Below are positions 34,046 through 44,934 of a DNA stretch of 64,000 bases, in pieces. A model generated the notes under the pieces. The model was not told the DNA's origin, did not search any database, and saw only the letters and a program-made list of their open reading frames with translations. Numbering within the stretch: position 1 is the first letter of the stretch; each line of letters starts with the position of its first letter. Source of the stretch: Gymnothorax reevesii (lineage: Eukaryota > Chordata > Actinopteri > Anguilliformes > Muraenidae). Location of the stretch: NCBI GenBank assembly GCA_029721435.1, contig CM056576.1, forward strand, positions 70,883,876-70,947,875, in the 5' to 3' direction. Made by a program: the position numbers and the translations under genes.

Positions 34046-34619
34046 TTTGTAGCCCAGAGCATTGGCTTGTCCAGCTTCCTCGGAATGGTAGCATGACTCC
34101 AAAAAAAACTAACAATTTTCTTTCTAAACTAGACAACGTGTACGTGTAAAGCAGCCAGCACGGTTACTGGACTTTTTGGAGCACAGAACGAACCAAAATA
34201 AGCAGCATAAAGAATATGCATCGATGAAAATCACCTTTATGCAACATTAACTTAAAAAAATAAAGATTTAAACATGGGATTTAAAACGATGAACTACTGA
34301 GAGATCTGGAAGAAATATATGATGAGTTCTGACTCGTCAGGCTTTAAAAAACAAAATTGAAAACAGTTTTCACAGTGTTTACTGTATTATAACAATGAAG
34401 AATCTGGGTATTTCAAGTGCACACAACCCGTATGTGACGTGTTGGAAAATGAGCCTGTCGGCGGACTGGTTAAAGTCAAAAAAGAACAACATTTGGAAAG
34501 CGAATATCAAGTAGCATGAAACTTTTTTCTCTTGTTATATGAGTGAATACCTTCATATCATGAAATTGCCATAAAGGATCAATTTTATAGGTACTTATTT
34601 TCTTTGAATCCCTACTTAA

Positions 34620-34762
34620 AAGGTGCTTCTGGACCTCGACGAGGAGCCTTTGCTCTTAGTTTCATTTTTGTTTTGTCATGCAAATGGAGCGTCACTGGAC
34701 ACCGCATAAAGCCAAACGTGGCTAGTTAGTGACACTGTTTTCTGTTGTCGCTTGGCTTATTA
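34620..34762 (-). repeat. Repeat X, outer part, inverted copy
   Basis: It matches 17399-17545 on the opposite strand, ending where the element at 29299-34616 begins. Confidence 0.7.
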
Positions 34763-35040
34763 ATTTGGTCCTGACCGTCCAGGCCTCCGCACTTGACTGA
34801 ACTGACTGGCCTAAATGTGATGTTACGTAACGTTAAAGATAAACAACGTAACTATAGTTAATCAATAAATATTGATATATCAACACTGCAATAAATTGTA
34901 GATAGGATATTTGTATTTTATTTTATTTGTTTACGTTTCTTTTTTTTTCTTTTTTTTTTTTTGGTCCCTCTGTCTGGGCCCCCCCTGCCAATTGGGCCTT
35001 AGGCATGTGCCTAGTTTGCCTTTGCATTAATCCGGCTCTG

Positions 35041-35155
35041 GACAGGATGCATCTTCTTGATTTTCATCTTCTTTTGTGCTCTGGGACTTCTATTCTGAAT
35101 TGTGGGTGGTTGGGATTGGACATTTACTGTGAGATCAGACAAATCAGCAGACGAC
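35041..35155 (-). pseudogene. PHD-finger exon, 5' part
   Basis: The minus strand opens after a plausible acceptor (TTTTTACTATCAGTGCCTAG, ending at 35156). It encodes SSADLSDLTVNVQ, a polar region, and the basic KKMKIKKM before the finger proper, which continues at 24176. Bases 35041-35048 are the target duplication. The intron toward the YqaJ frame would lie at about 35157-35480. See the 3' part for the finger residues. Confidence 0.65.
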
Positions 35156-35487
35156 CTAGGCACTGATAGTAAAAACAAAAAGACAATGTAAGAGACTTGT
35201 CTAAAAATATGATTATTTTATAATGAAGTATTTTGATTAGTGTTAATGTGCAGAACAAATCCATATAATAAATTTCTAAAAATACGAGTATTTCTTAATG
35301 AAGTATTTTGATCAGTAAATATGTACATAGTCTTCTCTGTCATGGCAACAAGCCTCTGGCAGAACATAAAATGTATAACAGTGTGTCAGTATTATCAAGT
35401 ATGGTCTTTGAAAAACAAACATATTTTCATTCTTTTAATTAAGTACTCACTCTCTCACTCTTACCCAAAACATTCACAATGTGATTT

Positions 35488-37255
35488 CTACATTGCTGTT
35501 GGCACAGTACATGCAGAAGTAACCATGGTAATTTGTGTCCTATCCTCACTGTCACTGCTTAACCTGGGCGGGGTTAATTGCATTACTGGCAGGATGAAGT
35601 CTGTGAAGATTGTGCTTGCTGCCTCCTTCAATTCTACCTCAAGTGGCACATGGCAGGATTTCTTAACTCTTCGAAGATGATTACCATGGGGGGTGTAAAC
35701 AAAAAAATCATGCCAGTCCAGACGTGTCGTCGTCGTCATCATCATCAGCTGCATGAAAATCTAAGTGTGATATTTGTGGCTTTCTCGGAGTGTCAGTTGG
35801 TCACTGTTAACATGTAGCAGGTATGGTGGTGGGCACATCTTTGGATCTACATTTGAGCTGGTGTATGGACATTTTATTTCGAGCACACCTTTTCCACAAC
35901 AGTCACAGGACACAATGCTGTCAGGGCTGGCAGCCATGTATGGATACACTGGATCCACAAACAGCCCACACTCATCCACTTCAACATTTTTGTGACCATG
36001 TCTTATCAGGGTAGCTGTATACTGCTTCCTTGCCAATGGCTCCATTTCTCGCCCATATTTCAATGCCGGTAGGACATTGTCAAGGGACTGCTCTCCCAAA
36101 ATGTTACGGACCAGCAAGTTCATATTGCCTTGCTCTATCCCCTTCTTCATCTTACGGTATTTGACTAAAAAGCTGTGAGCTGTAGATACAGTGATCCGTC
36201 CACATCGCTGGGCCTCCCATTCTTGATTTCTCAAATGCCCTCCAGTGTTCAGTTCAATTATTTTTATTTTTTATTTTTTATTTTTTTAAATTTGGCATCT
36301 CCAATCCCACCTGAATTTGGAATGCCCAATTGGGGAACTATGTACAAAGCTTGCTCGTATGCGACCCCTTGCTGCCAGCTCAGGATAGTGAAGACAGTTC
36401 ACGACTCTCCTCCGAAGCACGTGCCTGTCAGCCACTGATTCTTATACACTCGCTGGTTGAATCTTCGCAGGTTCAGAGCGAGGGCGGAGGATACCCGGAC
36501 ATGAACCAAGGCGGAGTCTTCTTGACGAGCGCCCGTCTGGCCAACAGGTGGCGCTGGATCAACGAACAAGGCTGTTATCGAATACCCAAATCCGGCAGTC
36601 CCTTCCCAATTTGTAACCCTGTAGCGCGATTGCCAATTGTGCGCTACTCTGAAAAAGCTGCCGACCTCTGCCGGTGGGTACGCCGAGGCTCGAACCCGCG
36701 ACGTGGTGATCACATCTGCACTGGAGCGCAGTGCCTTAACCGTGTGAGCCACCCGGCAGCCCAGTTCAATTATTTTTGAATCTTCAGGTGTAACTGAGGG
36801 CAGCTGTCCATGACACTGCACATACACCTTCAGAGATGGAATGCTTTCAGTGGTCTCCGGCTCCACCTCCATTTCCATATTGATATCATCTTCCACAGGA
36901 TGGCTTGCTGTGGTGTCTGCAGCAGCATATTCAAATGCACTGGCCCTAGGACAACTCAAGTAGAGCAACCCCATAAGTGCCTCAAGGGTGGGGGTGTTCA
37001 CATCCTTTCTCACAGGGCAAAACTTTTGTCTCTCTATAGGGTTGATGCTGGCGCTTTTACCCTGCTGCTTCTTATGATGTGGCTTTCGCCACTCCATGTC
37101 ATTATTTTTTTTTCAATTCAACAATTTTCTTGACATTGGTTGGTACTATCCACTGGGCTGGCAGGGAAATCCAGACCTTGTTTGTGTACCCATTCAGCCA
37201 TGCATAATCCAGCTTGAATAATACAGCTGCCACGTGGTTGCATGTAGAACCTAGG
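35488..37255 (-). pseudogene. SWIM and YqaJ-type nuclease gene, split by a SINE
   Basis: It encodes a lambda-exonuclease-like (YqaJ) nuclease. After a plausible acceptor (TTTTCTTTTAATGTCAG, ending 37256) the minus strand gives GSTCNHVAAVLFKLDYAW, the C-x-H half of a SWIM zinc finger, then AQWIVPT. A frame slip in an A run near 37110 follows. Next come a linker (MEWRKPHHKKQQGKSAS, TLEALMGLLYL) and, after the SINE, RNQEWEAQRCGRITVS. The nuclease motifs GREMEPLARKQY, YMAASPDSIV and VLEIKCPYT supply the expected acidic residues and lysine. A stop at 35761-35763 precedes LDWHDFFVYTPHGNHLRRV and the C-terminal part to 35488. Similar SWIM-YqaJ proteins accompany ISL2EU-type transposases in fish, as I remember. 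The breaks are one slip, one stop and the SINE. Confidence 0.8.
36266..36761 (-). mobile_element. tRNA-derived SINE, about 496 bp, with 16-bp target duplication
   Basis: On the minus strand it starts GGCTGCCGGGTGGCTCACAC. An A box is near 36740-36752 and a B box (GGGTTCGAGCC) at 36688-36698. A long unique body follows, ending in an AAAAATAAAAAATAAAA-type tail. CAGTTCAATTATTTTT occurs on both sides (36250-36265 and 36762-36777). It interrupts the YqaJ frame. At roughly 500 bp it is long for a SINE. Confidence 0.9.
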
Positions 37256-37259
37256 CTGA

Positions 37260-39781
37260 CATTAAAAGAAAAATTTAGCTAAGTGTTTTCCTAGAGAGTT
37301 CTTCAGGCCTTAAGGGTCACCTGAGTATCCTGCATTGCTCAAATGGTAGCACACAGCACATAGCACATGACGGACATAAACAGATTGCAATAGGTCATCT
37401 GAGTGACCCAGGTGATCTAATAAGACGTATGTGCTCTACACTAGTCATGCTAATATTCACTGCATACACTAAGACTTGATTTGATGAATAACGCTTTTCG
37501 TCACAATGCAGTCTATGTGGGGAGGCAAAAAACTAAAAGAAATGATGCAGGACTATTTCCAAGAAAATAACAGGCCAGTAGGCCAGCAAATAACACCACG
37601 GATACAGGAGAATAAAGATGATGAAATACAATACCAAAACATTACTTTTTAATTTGCTGAACATGCTTATGTTTGGTTAATAAAATGAGCAAATAAAAGT
37701 CCATGGACTGAGGGAAGAAAGGAATGAGAAATGTTTAACATATTTTTTTCACAGCAACATAAATGTCTCATAAATGTCATAAATCTCAATGTGAACTTTC
37801 TGAAGTTACTTTTAAAAGCCAAGAATAAATTTGCATACTCTTCCTAGCACAGTGAATAGATACATACCAGCAAATATAAATGAGGGAGCTCCTATGGGAA
37901 TTAACCTACATCTACAGCCCATTTACATATACCAACACCTACTAACTTTAATGTACTATGTATTATTAATAAATTTACTGTAGACACCATGACTATGCAA
38001 CTTCCATCTAGAGGAAACATTCTTGCCTACAATCTTTAACCCAGATGCTGCAGAAAGCAATTATCATCAACGTACATCATGTACACATACACCACTTAAT
38101 GCATATATTCAGAAATGAGCTTGAATAAATGCAGAGAACCATTACCAAACATTTGTCTGTTATATTTACCAAGTTCAGGTTTCTGTAAAACAGTAAGATT
38201 AAATACATATCACAAACTGAGCAGGTTTCATATCAAATGACAAAGCAGGAATGTGATCAGGGAACAATGGCTAGGATGCAAATGCTAAACAACCTTTTAC
38301 TGTATATTTCCACCAAATTTACAGTGCTTGAGGCTGAATTCAGACTAAAATATGAAAAATCGTATACCTGGGATATTACTACTGTCTTCTTTAAAGAGAG
38401 GGGCATTGCAACTAAATCATTAAAAAGGACAAGGCTTGATAGCTTTTTTATATCAAACATTTTTTATATGTATGCCATCGTGGCAAATTTTTTGCTCATT
38501 TCTTAAGAATATATATCTTTGTCATGTATCGTAAAAGCTTCCATAACGATAGTTAAAACCAACTGGAGTCAGATTGACTGTATATGTGTTGTGTTGAGTT
38601 CAGCGTGTATTTAATTGTTATTTCTGTGTAAATCCAGGTAGCAGAAGCTTTGCAGCAATGAGAGCTGATTGCCGAAAAAAAAACACACGAGGCTGTGTGC
38701 ATTTGAGTTATTTACAGTAATAATTAATTACATTTTTCTTAAACAGAACGTGATTTAAATGTAATTAATTTCATGATTATATTTTTTATATAATCATATA
38801 TTATAATTATACACATATATGTTTATAATTAGTTCAGAGTAAACTGAGCTTGGATGGGAAAAAAAAGAAAAATAATTCATATACACCCATTATTGTGTGT
38901 TGGCTGTTATAAATTCATTGTGCGGCTATGTTTATTTTGTCAATAGAATAATTCATGTTCATTGGTTATAGAAAAAAAGAATGTTATACTGTGCAGTTGA
39001 TAAATTTTAAGAGAGATAAATACATTGAGAACAGTGACGAAAGAGATAAATCAGATTTTGTTTAACAGATACACTACAACTACTGCTCTATGCAGGTTGG
39101 GGTTTTTTTTGAGTGGATTCTGATGGCAAGCTAAAAACAAAGTCACACTACCTGGGTAGATGGACAGTGACATACATGCACTGAACATGAACAAACTCTG
39201 AATACTGACTTACCTGGACTTTAGACTTTTTTTTTGGACTCTTTTGTTGTTTTTTTTGAGCCCAGTACTGTTACTAATTGAATATTATTATCTTTCTACT
39301 ATTTTCATCGGTATAATAGTTTCAAATTGTGAAACTGTTCTTCGGTTACTAAGTGAGCTGCAGTCTTGCCAATAAAGCATATTTTGTTACTTTCTCTTTT
39401 CACCCTTAGTCCAGTTTTATTTATCCTCCTTGAGCGTATCTATTTCTCCTGATGGGCCTAAATCAAGAGTACATCCCATTCTTTTATTTAATGTTCATTA
39501 GACAGTGCTACATATATTTATATTGATGATTATATGTATGAAAGGGAATATATCTAAGAGTTAACGTTTTCCTCTTTAACACATTTGCTATGCTTGAAAT
39601 GTGATGATCAGCTGATTATTTTTCTGAATGAAATGAATTTTAAAACTGAGGGAATTTATAAGATATATGGGTATTTAAATGTGATAGATTACACCAATTG
39701 TTAAAGCCTGCATAATTTAGTGTGAACATTTTTAATACATAAATAACAGAAAAGATATTTACCCGGCAAAGCAAGTGCACT
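37260..39781. other. No gene seen
   Basis: AT-rich sequence upstream of the SWIM exon. Earlier exons of that minus-strand gene may lie here but I could not recognise them. The frames at 38237-38506 show no domain. Confidence 0.55.
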
Positions 39782-40210
39782 TGTAATGGCTGGTAGAATT
39801 AGGAGGCCACGTGCAACAACCAGAGAGAAAGTGAGCAGCATGGACACAGTACAAACAGAGAATAATACAGACCAAACGAAAGTACTCACACTTCTGAAGG
39901 ACGTATAATAGGCCAAAACATAGAGGCAAAGCAAGAGGAAAAAGGGAGAAGAAATTCCAATAATCAGAAGATGGAAAGTAATACAAAACCTGACTATAGA
40001 TATTTTAGGCTATAGTGCAAAGCTAAAAACAAACACTCTAGCAAAGGAGGCGTGCCAGACTTCCTGCTTATTTAGAGTCCGGGAAGGCGCCGCCCCAGCT
40101 CAATCAGCCAGCTGGGCAAAGAATCCGATAGCTAAGGAATTCGATATCATCCCGGGACAAGAGCCGCAAAGGAAAGTCCAAACCACATGCACACCTCACA
40201 AACCATGATA
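39782..40210 (-). repeat. 3' LTR of a decayed minus-strand chromovirus (element C)
   Basis: On the minus strand it runs from TATCATGGTTTGTGAGG (40210) to CCAGCCATTACA (39782), and AGTGC follows. It is homologous to the solo LTR at 46640-47103 (GGATTCTTTGCCCAGCTGGC, GAGTGTTTG, CCAGCCATTACA). A purine run (AAAGGGAGGG on the minus strand) just precedes it. The other LTR is not present in the window. Confidence 0.8.
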
Positions 40211-40254
40211 GGACCCTCCCTTTAAGGAACAGCTCCAGAAGTTCCCAGAGAACC

Positions 40255-43015
40255 CCGTGCACAGAACTCTCAGATAAGGGTGGGATCCAGGATATCCCGA
40301 GAAGGAACCCAACATTGCTCCTCAGGATCATAACCCTCCAAATCGACTAAAAACTGAGACCCACGACCCACACGCCCCTCGGCTAAAATACAATGCACAG
40401 TGTAAACAGGCCCCCCTTCAATCATCCGCGGCAGCGGCGGGTGTTTGTCAACCGGAGCCAGGACACAAGTGCTAACAGGTTTGAGCCTGGAGACATAAAA
40501 AGAGGGGTGGATCCGCAAGGATCTTGGGAGCTTAAACTGGACTGTGACAGAATAGATCCTTCACACAATCTTAAAAGTACCAATGAAGCAGGGAGCCAAG
40601 TTCCGTGACTCCACTCTCAAAGGCAGGTCCCACGAGGAAAGCCAGCCTTTAATAAGATAAGATGGGGCTGAATGGCGGATTTTATCTGAGGCGGTCTTTT
40701 GTTTCCGTCCAACAAAAAGGAACGGGCCCTGGCCCAAAATGACTGACAATGCCGAGCAAAGTGATTGACCGAAGAAACCTCTGAATCCCTGTCAGTCTCA
40801 GGAAACAGCATAGGCTGATAACGCAACTGAGCCACAAATGGGGAAAGGCCTGTGGGGGCCTTATCCAGTGAATGGTGGGAATATTCGGCCCATGCTAAAA
40901 ATCGACTCTATGAAGATGGGTTGTCAGCAGCTAAACATCGAAGAGTATTCTCTGACGACTGGTTGCTTCGCTCTGTCAGCCTGTTAGTCTCTGGGAGGAA
41001 ACCAGAGGAAAGGCTCATGGTTGCAACTGGTTGCAAAACGAACGCCAGAATTTAGCCGGAAATTAAGGGCCACATCAGAAACCACATCTTGAGGGAGACC
41101 ATGCAGCCTGAAAACATGGTCCACAACAAGAAGGGCCGTCTCCCGTGCCGAAGGCAGCGTGGGCAGCCTTAGAAAAGCAGTCGACCACGACCAAGATGAC
41201 AATGTTGCCTCCAGAAACAGGCAGCCCTGTAACAAAATCAAGAGCATTATGGCTCTACGGGCGCTTAGGGACGGGCAAAGGCCGCAGCAGACCAGAGGGG
41301 GGAGATGGGACGTTTTGTTCCTAACACAGATACAGCATGCCGCTACAAACTCCCGGATGTCCTCAATCATGCTGGGCCACCAAAAATGTTGTGCCAAGAA
41401 CTGCTTGGTCTGATGAACCCCAGGGTGACCCACCAGATGGGAAGAGTACCCCACGGGAGAACTTGGGACCGTACTGCCAAAGGAACAAACAAACAGCCAG
41501 GCGGTTCCCCACCAGGACCGGGATCAATTCTCAACACCTCCCGCATAACAGACATATCGTCCCACTAAATGGGAGCCACAAACTGAGCTGCCGGGATAAC
41601 CGGCTCAGAAATGGGGTCGTGACCAGAGCAGTCGTGAATCCACGATAAAGCGGCGGGCTTAATGTTTTTAGAACCCGCTCGATAGGTTAACGTATCGTTA
41701 AAACGGTTGAAAAGCAACGACCACCCCGCCTGCTAAGAATGACTTTTTTTTGTCTGTTGGATGTATTGGAGATTTTTATGATCCGTCCAAACCACAAACG
41801 GATGTTCAGCCCCCTCCAACCAAAGTCACTCTTTTAAAGCCAACTTAACAGCTAATAACTCCTGGTCACCAATGCTGTAATTCCGTTCGACCGCCAACAA
41901 CAACCGGGAGAAGTAGGCGCATGGGTGCAACTTATTGTCACGAAGGCAGCGCTGTGATAAATGATAAGCGCTGTGGCACCCATCCCGATTTCTGACGCAT
42001 CCACATCTACAACAAAAGGGAGGGAGGGGTCAGGCAAAATGAGAATGGGCTCAGAGCTAAATCGTTTCTTTTACTCCTGAAAAGCAGCTTCAGCTGCTGG
42101 AGACCAAGCAAATGACAAGGAAGTATTTTTCTTAGTGAGTATAATTATGGGTGCAGCTACCTCGCTAAAATTATGGATTAACCTCCTATGAAAATTAGCA
42201 AACCCCAAAAACCGTTGGCCCTCCTTGACGTTTTGAGGGGCAGGCCAATCCCTGACTGCTGCCACCTGGTCAGGATCCATGTGGACCGACCGTTCCGAAT
42301 TAATGAAGCCAAGAAACGTAACTGTCTTAGCATGAAAAACACATTTCTCAGCCTTGACAAAAAGCTTGGCTTTAAGGAGGGCCTCAAGCACTTTTCTGAC
42401 ATGTTATTTATGCCCCAAGAGAGTTGAAGAAAGAATCAGAATATCGTCAAGGTAGACAAAGACGAATCTCTCCAACATCTCTCGGAGAATGTCATTATCG
42501 AGAGGAGGGGGGCGTTAACCAATCCGAACAGCATGACCAAATATTCGTATACCCCGTCACGCGTATTAAATGCTGTTTTCTACTCGTCCCCCTCCCGGAT
42601 CCAAACCAAGTTATAAGAATTTCGGAGGTTTAGCTTAGTAAAAGACGACGCCTCCTGCAGACGTTCAAACAAGGAGTTTATCAACAGAAGGGGGTATTCA
42701 AGCCCCTGTAATCAATACAGGGTCTCAGACCGCCATCTTTTTTGCTCACAAAAAAGAACCCCATTCTGGCAGTAGACAAGTAGGGTCGAATAAATCCATT
42801 AGCCAGAGCTTCCTGAATATATTCTCACATGACCCTTTGCTCGGACCCTGACAGCGAGTATACAGAACTCCTGGGGGGAGTGGTTCCCAGGTAGAGATTG
42901 ATCTCGCAATCGTATGTGCGATGAGGAGGTAAAGTCAAGGCCCATTGCTTGTTAAAAACCTCCACGAGATCTGCATAATCGTCAGGAACATTAGGAGGCA
43001 GACAAAAGATAGAGG
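40255..43015 (-). pseudogene. Pol remnant of element C, a chromovirus
   Basis: Minus-strand frames carry, in order, the reverse transcriptase start (LPPHRTYDCEINL, 42825-43015) and a later polymerase part ([20 protein letters not shown], 42071-42391). RNase H ([14 protein letters not shown], 41852-42037) and the integrase zinc site with core (GHPGVHQTKQFLAQHFWWP, CCICVRNKTS, 40984-41454) come next. A tail with RIHPSFYVSRLKP and a chromodomain (FLVDLEGYDPEEQCWVPSRD, 40270-40518) ends it. Gag and protease are absent because a LINE begins at about 43018. There are many frameshifts and stops, and the integrase catalytic region is damaged. The GC content is higher than in the flanks. It is clearly older than elements A and B and belongs to another chromovirus family. 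Confidence 0.85.
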
Positions 43016-43017
43016 AG

Positions 43018-44905
43018 TGAAAGAGAGGAAGAGCCCTGGTCCAGACAATATTGGGGGCAGACTTCTGAAGAACCGTGCAGAGCAGTTGGCTGGCGTCTTC
43101 ACTTTTATCTTCAGGCAATCTCTCCAGCTCTGTAGGGTCCCTTGTCTTTGGAAAGACTCCATAATTGTCCTGATACTAAGATTAGAGCACCAATCGACTT
43201 TTGGCTGGTTGCTCTCACGTCTCTTAGCATGAAGACATTTGAACACATTATAAAGGCAGAGATCTTGGGCACAAGCCAAAGCAGCTTGGACCATCTACAA
43301 TTCGCCTATAGAGCAGGCAGGGGTGTTGATGATGCCATCAATACCCTTCTTAATCTGGTACTGGGTCATCTTGAGGGGGCACATCATTTTGCAGGTTTTC
43401 TTTTTGTTGACTTTTCTTCTGCTTTTAACTGTAAACAACTGCACATTTTAGCAAACCGTCTGACCAGCATACATAATATTGACCAGGGCTGTTTGCTGGC
43501 TTGCTGTTGCGGGGGATATAAAAATGAGGTCCGTACATCAGTCAGTCCGTCCAACACGTTTGTTGTCCGGGCTATAACTCTGAAACTAATCATCCAATTC
43601 TGATCATATTTGGCATCAAGGTGTAAAACCACATAAAGGTCTGTCATGAAAAACAATTTTGAAAATAATTTCGTAATTTCTCAAGTTTTGGGGCAAAAAG
43701 CGACAAATTTGTGGGAAACCTGTAATGTGTCGTGTCCGGGCTATAACTTTGAAAATAATCATCTGATTGTGATCATATTTGGCATCAAGGTGTAAAAACA
43801 CATAAAGGTGTGTCTTGAAAATATGCTTACAAGTGTTTCCGTTTTGGGTCAAAAAGCGTCAGATTTGTGGGAAATCTGTAATGTGTCCTGTCCTGGCTAT
43901 AAATTTGACACTAATCATCCGATCGTGATCATATTTCGCATCGAGGTGACATAAAGGTGCGTCATGAAAATAGTTTGGTATAATTTTCTGAGTTTTCTGA
44001 TGCATACGATTAGTACAGTTCTTTAGTAAGCTAAATGCATATAAACATTCTCTATTCAAAAATGCAGTGCTAGTTGCGGGGGATATTGCTTGACAATGTC
44101 AGCAGCTTGTTGATTTTTTAACTGACAGACCTCAGAGGGTGAGGGTGAATGGTTTTTTATCTGATGCACTTTTATCCTCCACCGGCTCCCCTCAAGACTG
44201 TGTCCTTTCACCACTTTTATTTATTTTATACACAAATGAGTGTCGAAGTCAGAATGCCGATAGACATTTCATTAAATTTGCTGATGACTCAGTGATTTTG
44301 TCACTGCTCAACAAAGACAGGAATCATGGTCCAGTGGTGAACGATTTTATTGATTAGTGTGAGAGCTCATTTTTAAAGATTAATGTTCTTAAAACCAAAG
44401 CACTGGTTATTGATTTTATGAAGTAGTCTCCGCCAAATTCCTCTGTTTTAATTCACGGTCAAGCGGTTGAAACTGTACAACAGTACAAATACACTGGAAC
44501 TGTCATTGACAGTATTCTGACATTCGAGTCCAATATGGATGCGATTTGCTCAAAGGCCCAAATCGCAAATTGAGAGGTTTTAATGTAGACGCTTTTTTTA
44601 TGAGGATGTTTTTTTCTTGTTTTATTGAGTGTGTTTTAACCTTCTCTTTTAAATTGTTTAGGTCCCTCACTGTGAAAGACAAGAAAAGGCTTGACGTAAT
44701 AGTGAGAATGTGTGGCAGAATAGCGGGAACAAATTTTGAGGAGCTCTCTGTCCTGTATAGAGCCAGGGCGAATCCTGACTGACCTTTGTCACCCGCTTCC
44801 CTACCAATACAGGCTACTGCCTTCTGGTCACAGGTATACCGTAGCAAAGGTCAGAACGAACCGATGTAAAACCTCCTTTGGACCAGTAACAATTGGCCTC
44901 ATTAA
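43018..44905 (+). pseudogene. 5'-truncated jockey-type (L2/CR1/Rex-like) LINE reverse transcriptase
   Basis: Plus-strand frames follow a fish non-LTR reverse transcriptase. They show RKSPGPDNIGGRLLK (43020), ALTSLSMKTFEHIIKAEIL and LQFAYRAGRGVDDAINTLLN (43142-43450). LFVDFSSAFN follows as the first catalytic block. After an insert come LVDFL and DRPQRVRVNGFLSDALLSSTGSP (split across the frame) and CVLSPLLFILYTNE. FADDSVI stands in for the usual YADD. The C-terminal part with LLPSGHRYTVAK and NRCKTSFGPVTIGLIN ends near 44905. At least four frame breaks and the 601-bp insert make it dead. No 5' endonuclease domain is present, as expected from 5' truncation. The 3' repeat tail was not identified. 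Confidence 0.85.
43504..44104 (+). repeat. 601-bp satellite-like insert in the LINE
   Basis: GCTTG flanks both sides (43499-43503 and 44105-44109), and the LINE reading resumes after it. The insert begins CTGTTGCGGGGGATATA with GTCAGTCCGTCC. It holds about three related units (GGCTATAACTCTGAAACTAA, GATCATATTTGGCATCAAGG, TGTAAAACCACATAAAGG) and repeats TTGCGGGGGATAT near its end. GGGGGATAT next to GTCCGTCC also occurs in the array at 20571, so the two may be related. Confidence 0.7.
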
Positions 44906-44934
44906 TATTAATATGTTCGGCTTTAAATTCTTAT

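Larger units (their letters stand above)
29299..34616. mobile_element. Candidate 5.3-kb element with 15-bp inverted ends and TAA duplication
   Basis: AGTAGGGATTCAAAG at 29299-29313 is matched exactly in inverse at 34602-34616, and TAA borders both ends (29296-29298 and 34617-34619). A TAA target fits PIF/Harbinger. Similarity between the ends stops after 15 bases and no transposase is seen, so this is tentative. The right border coincides with the point where repeat X is interrupted, which supports an insertion there. Confidence 0.5.
24177..35040. mobile_element. 10.9-kb hAT-type composite insert without a recognised transposase
   Basis: The left end CAGAGCCGGATTAA (24177-24190) is matched exactly in inverse at 35027-35040, and both borders carry GACAGGAT. 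Just inside, both ends keep a related run of C or G (GGCCCCCCCTCC on the left, GGGCCCCCCCTGCC on the right). CAG ends and an 8-bp duplication are hAT features. Removing the insert restores an open PHD-finger frame, which independently confirms the borders. I found no hAT transposase inside. The interior is a patchwork of nested elements listed separately. It is therefore probably a non-autonomous element enlarged by later insertions. Confidence 0.85.
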
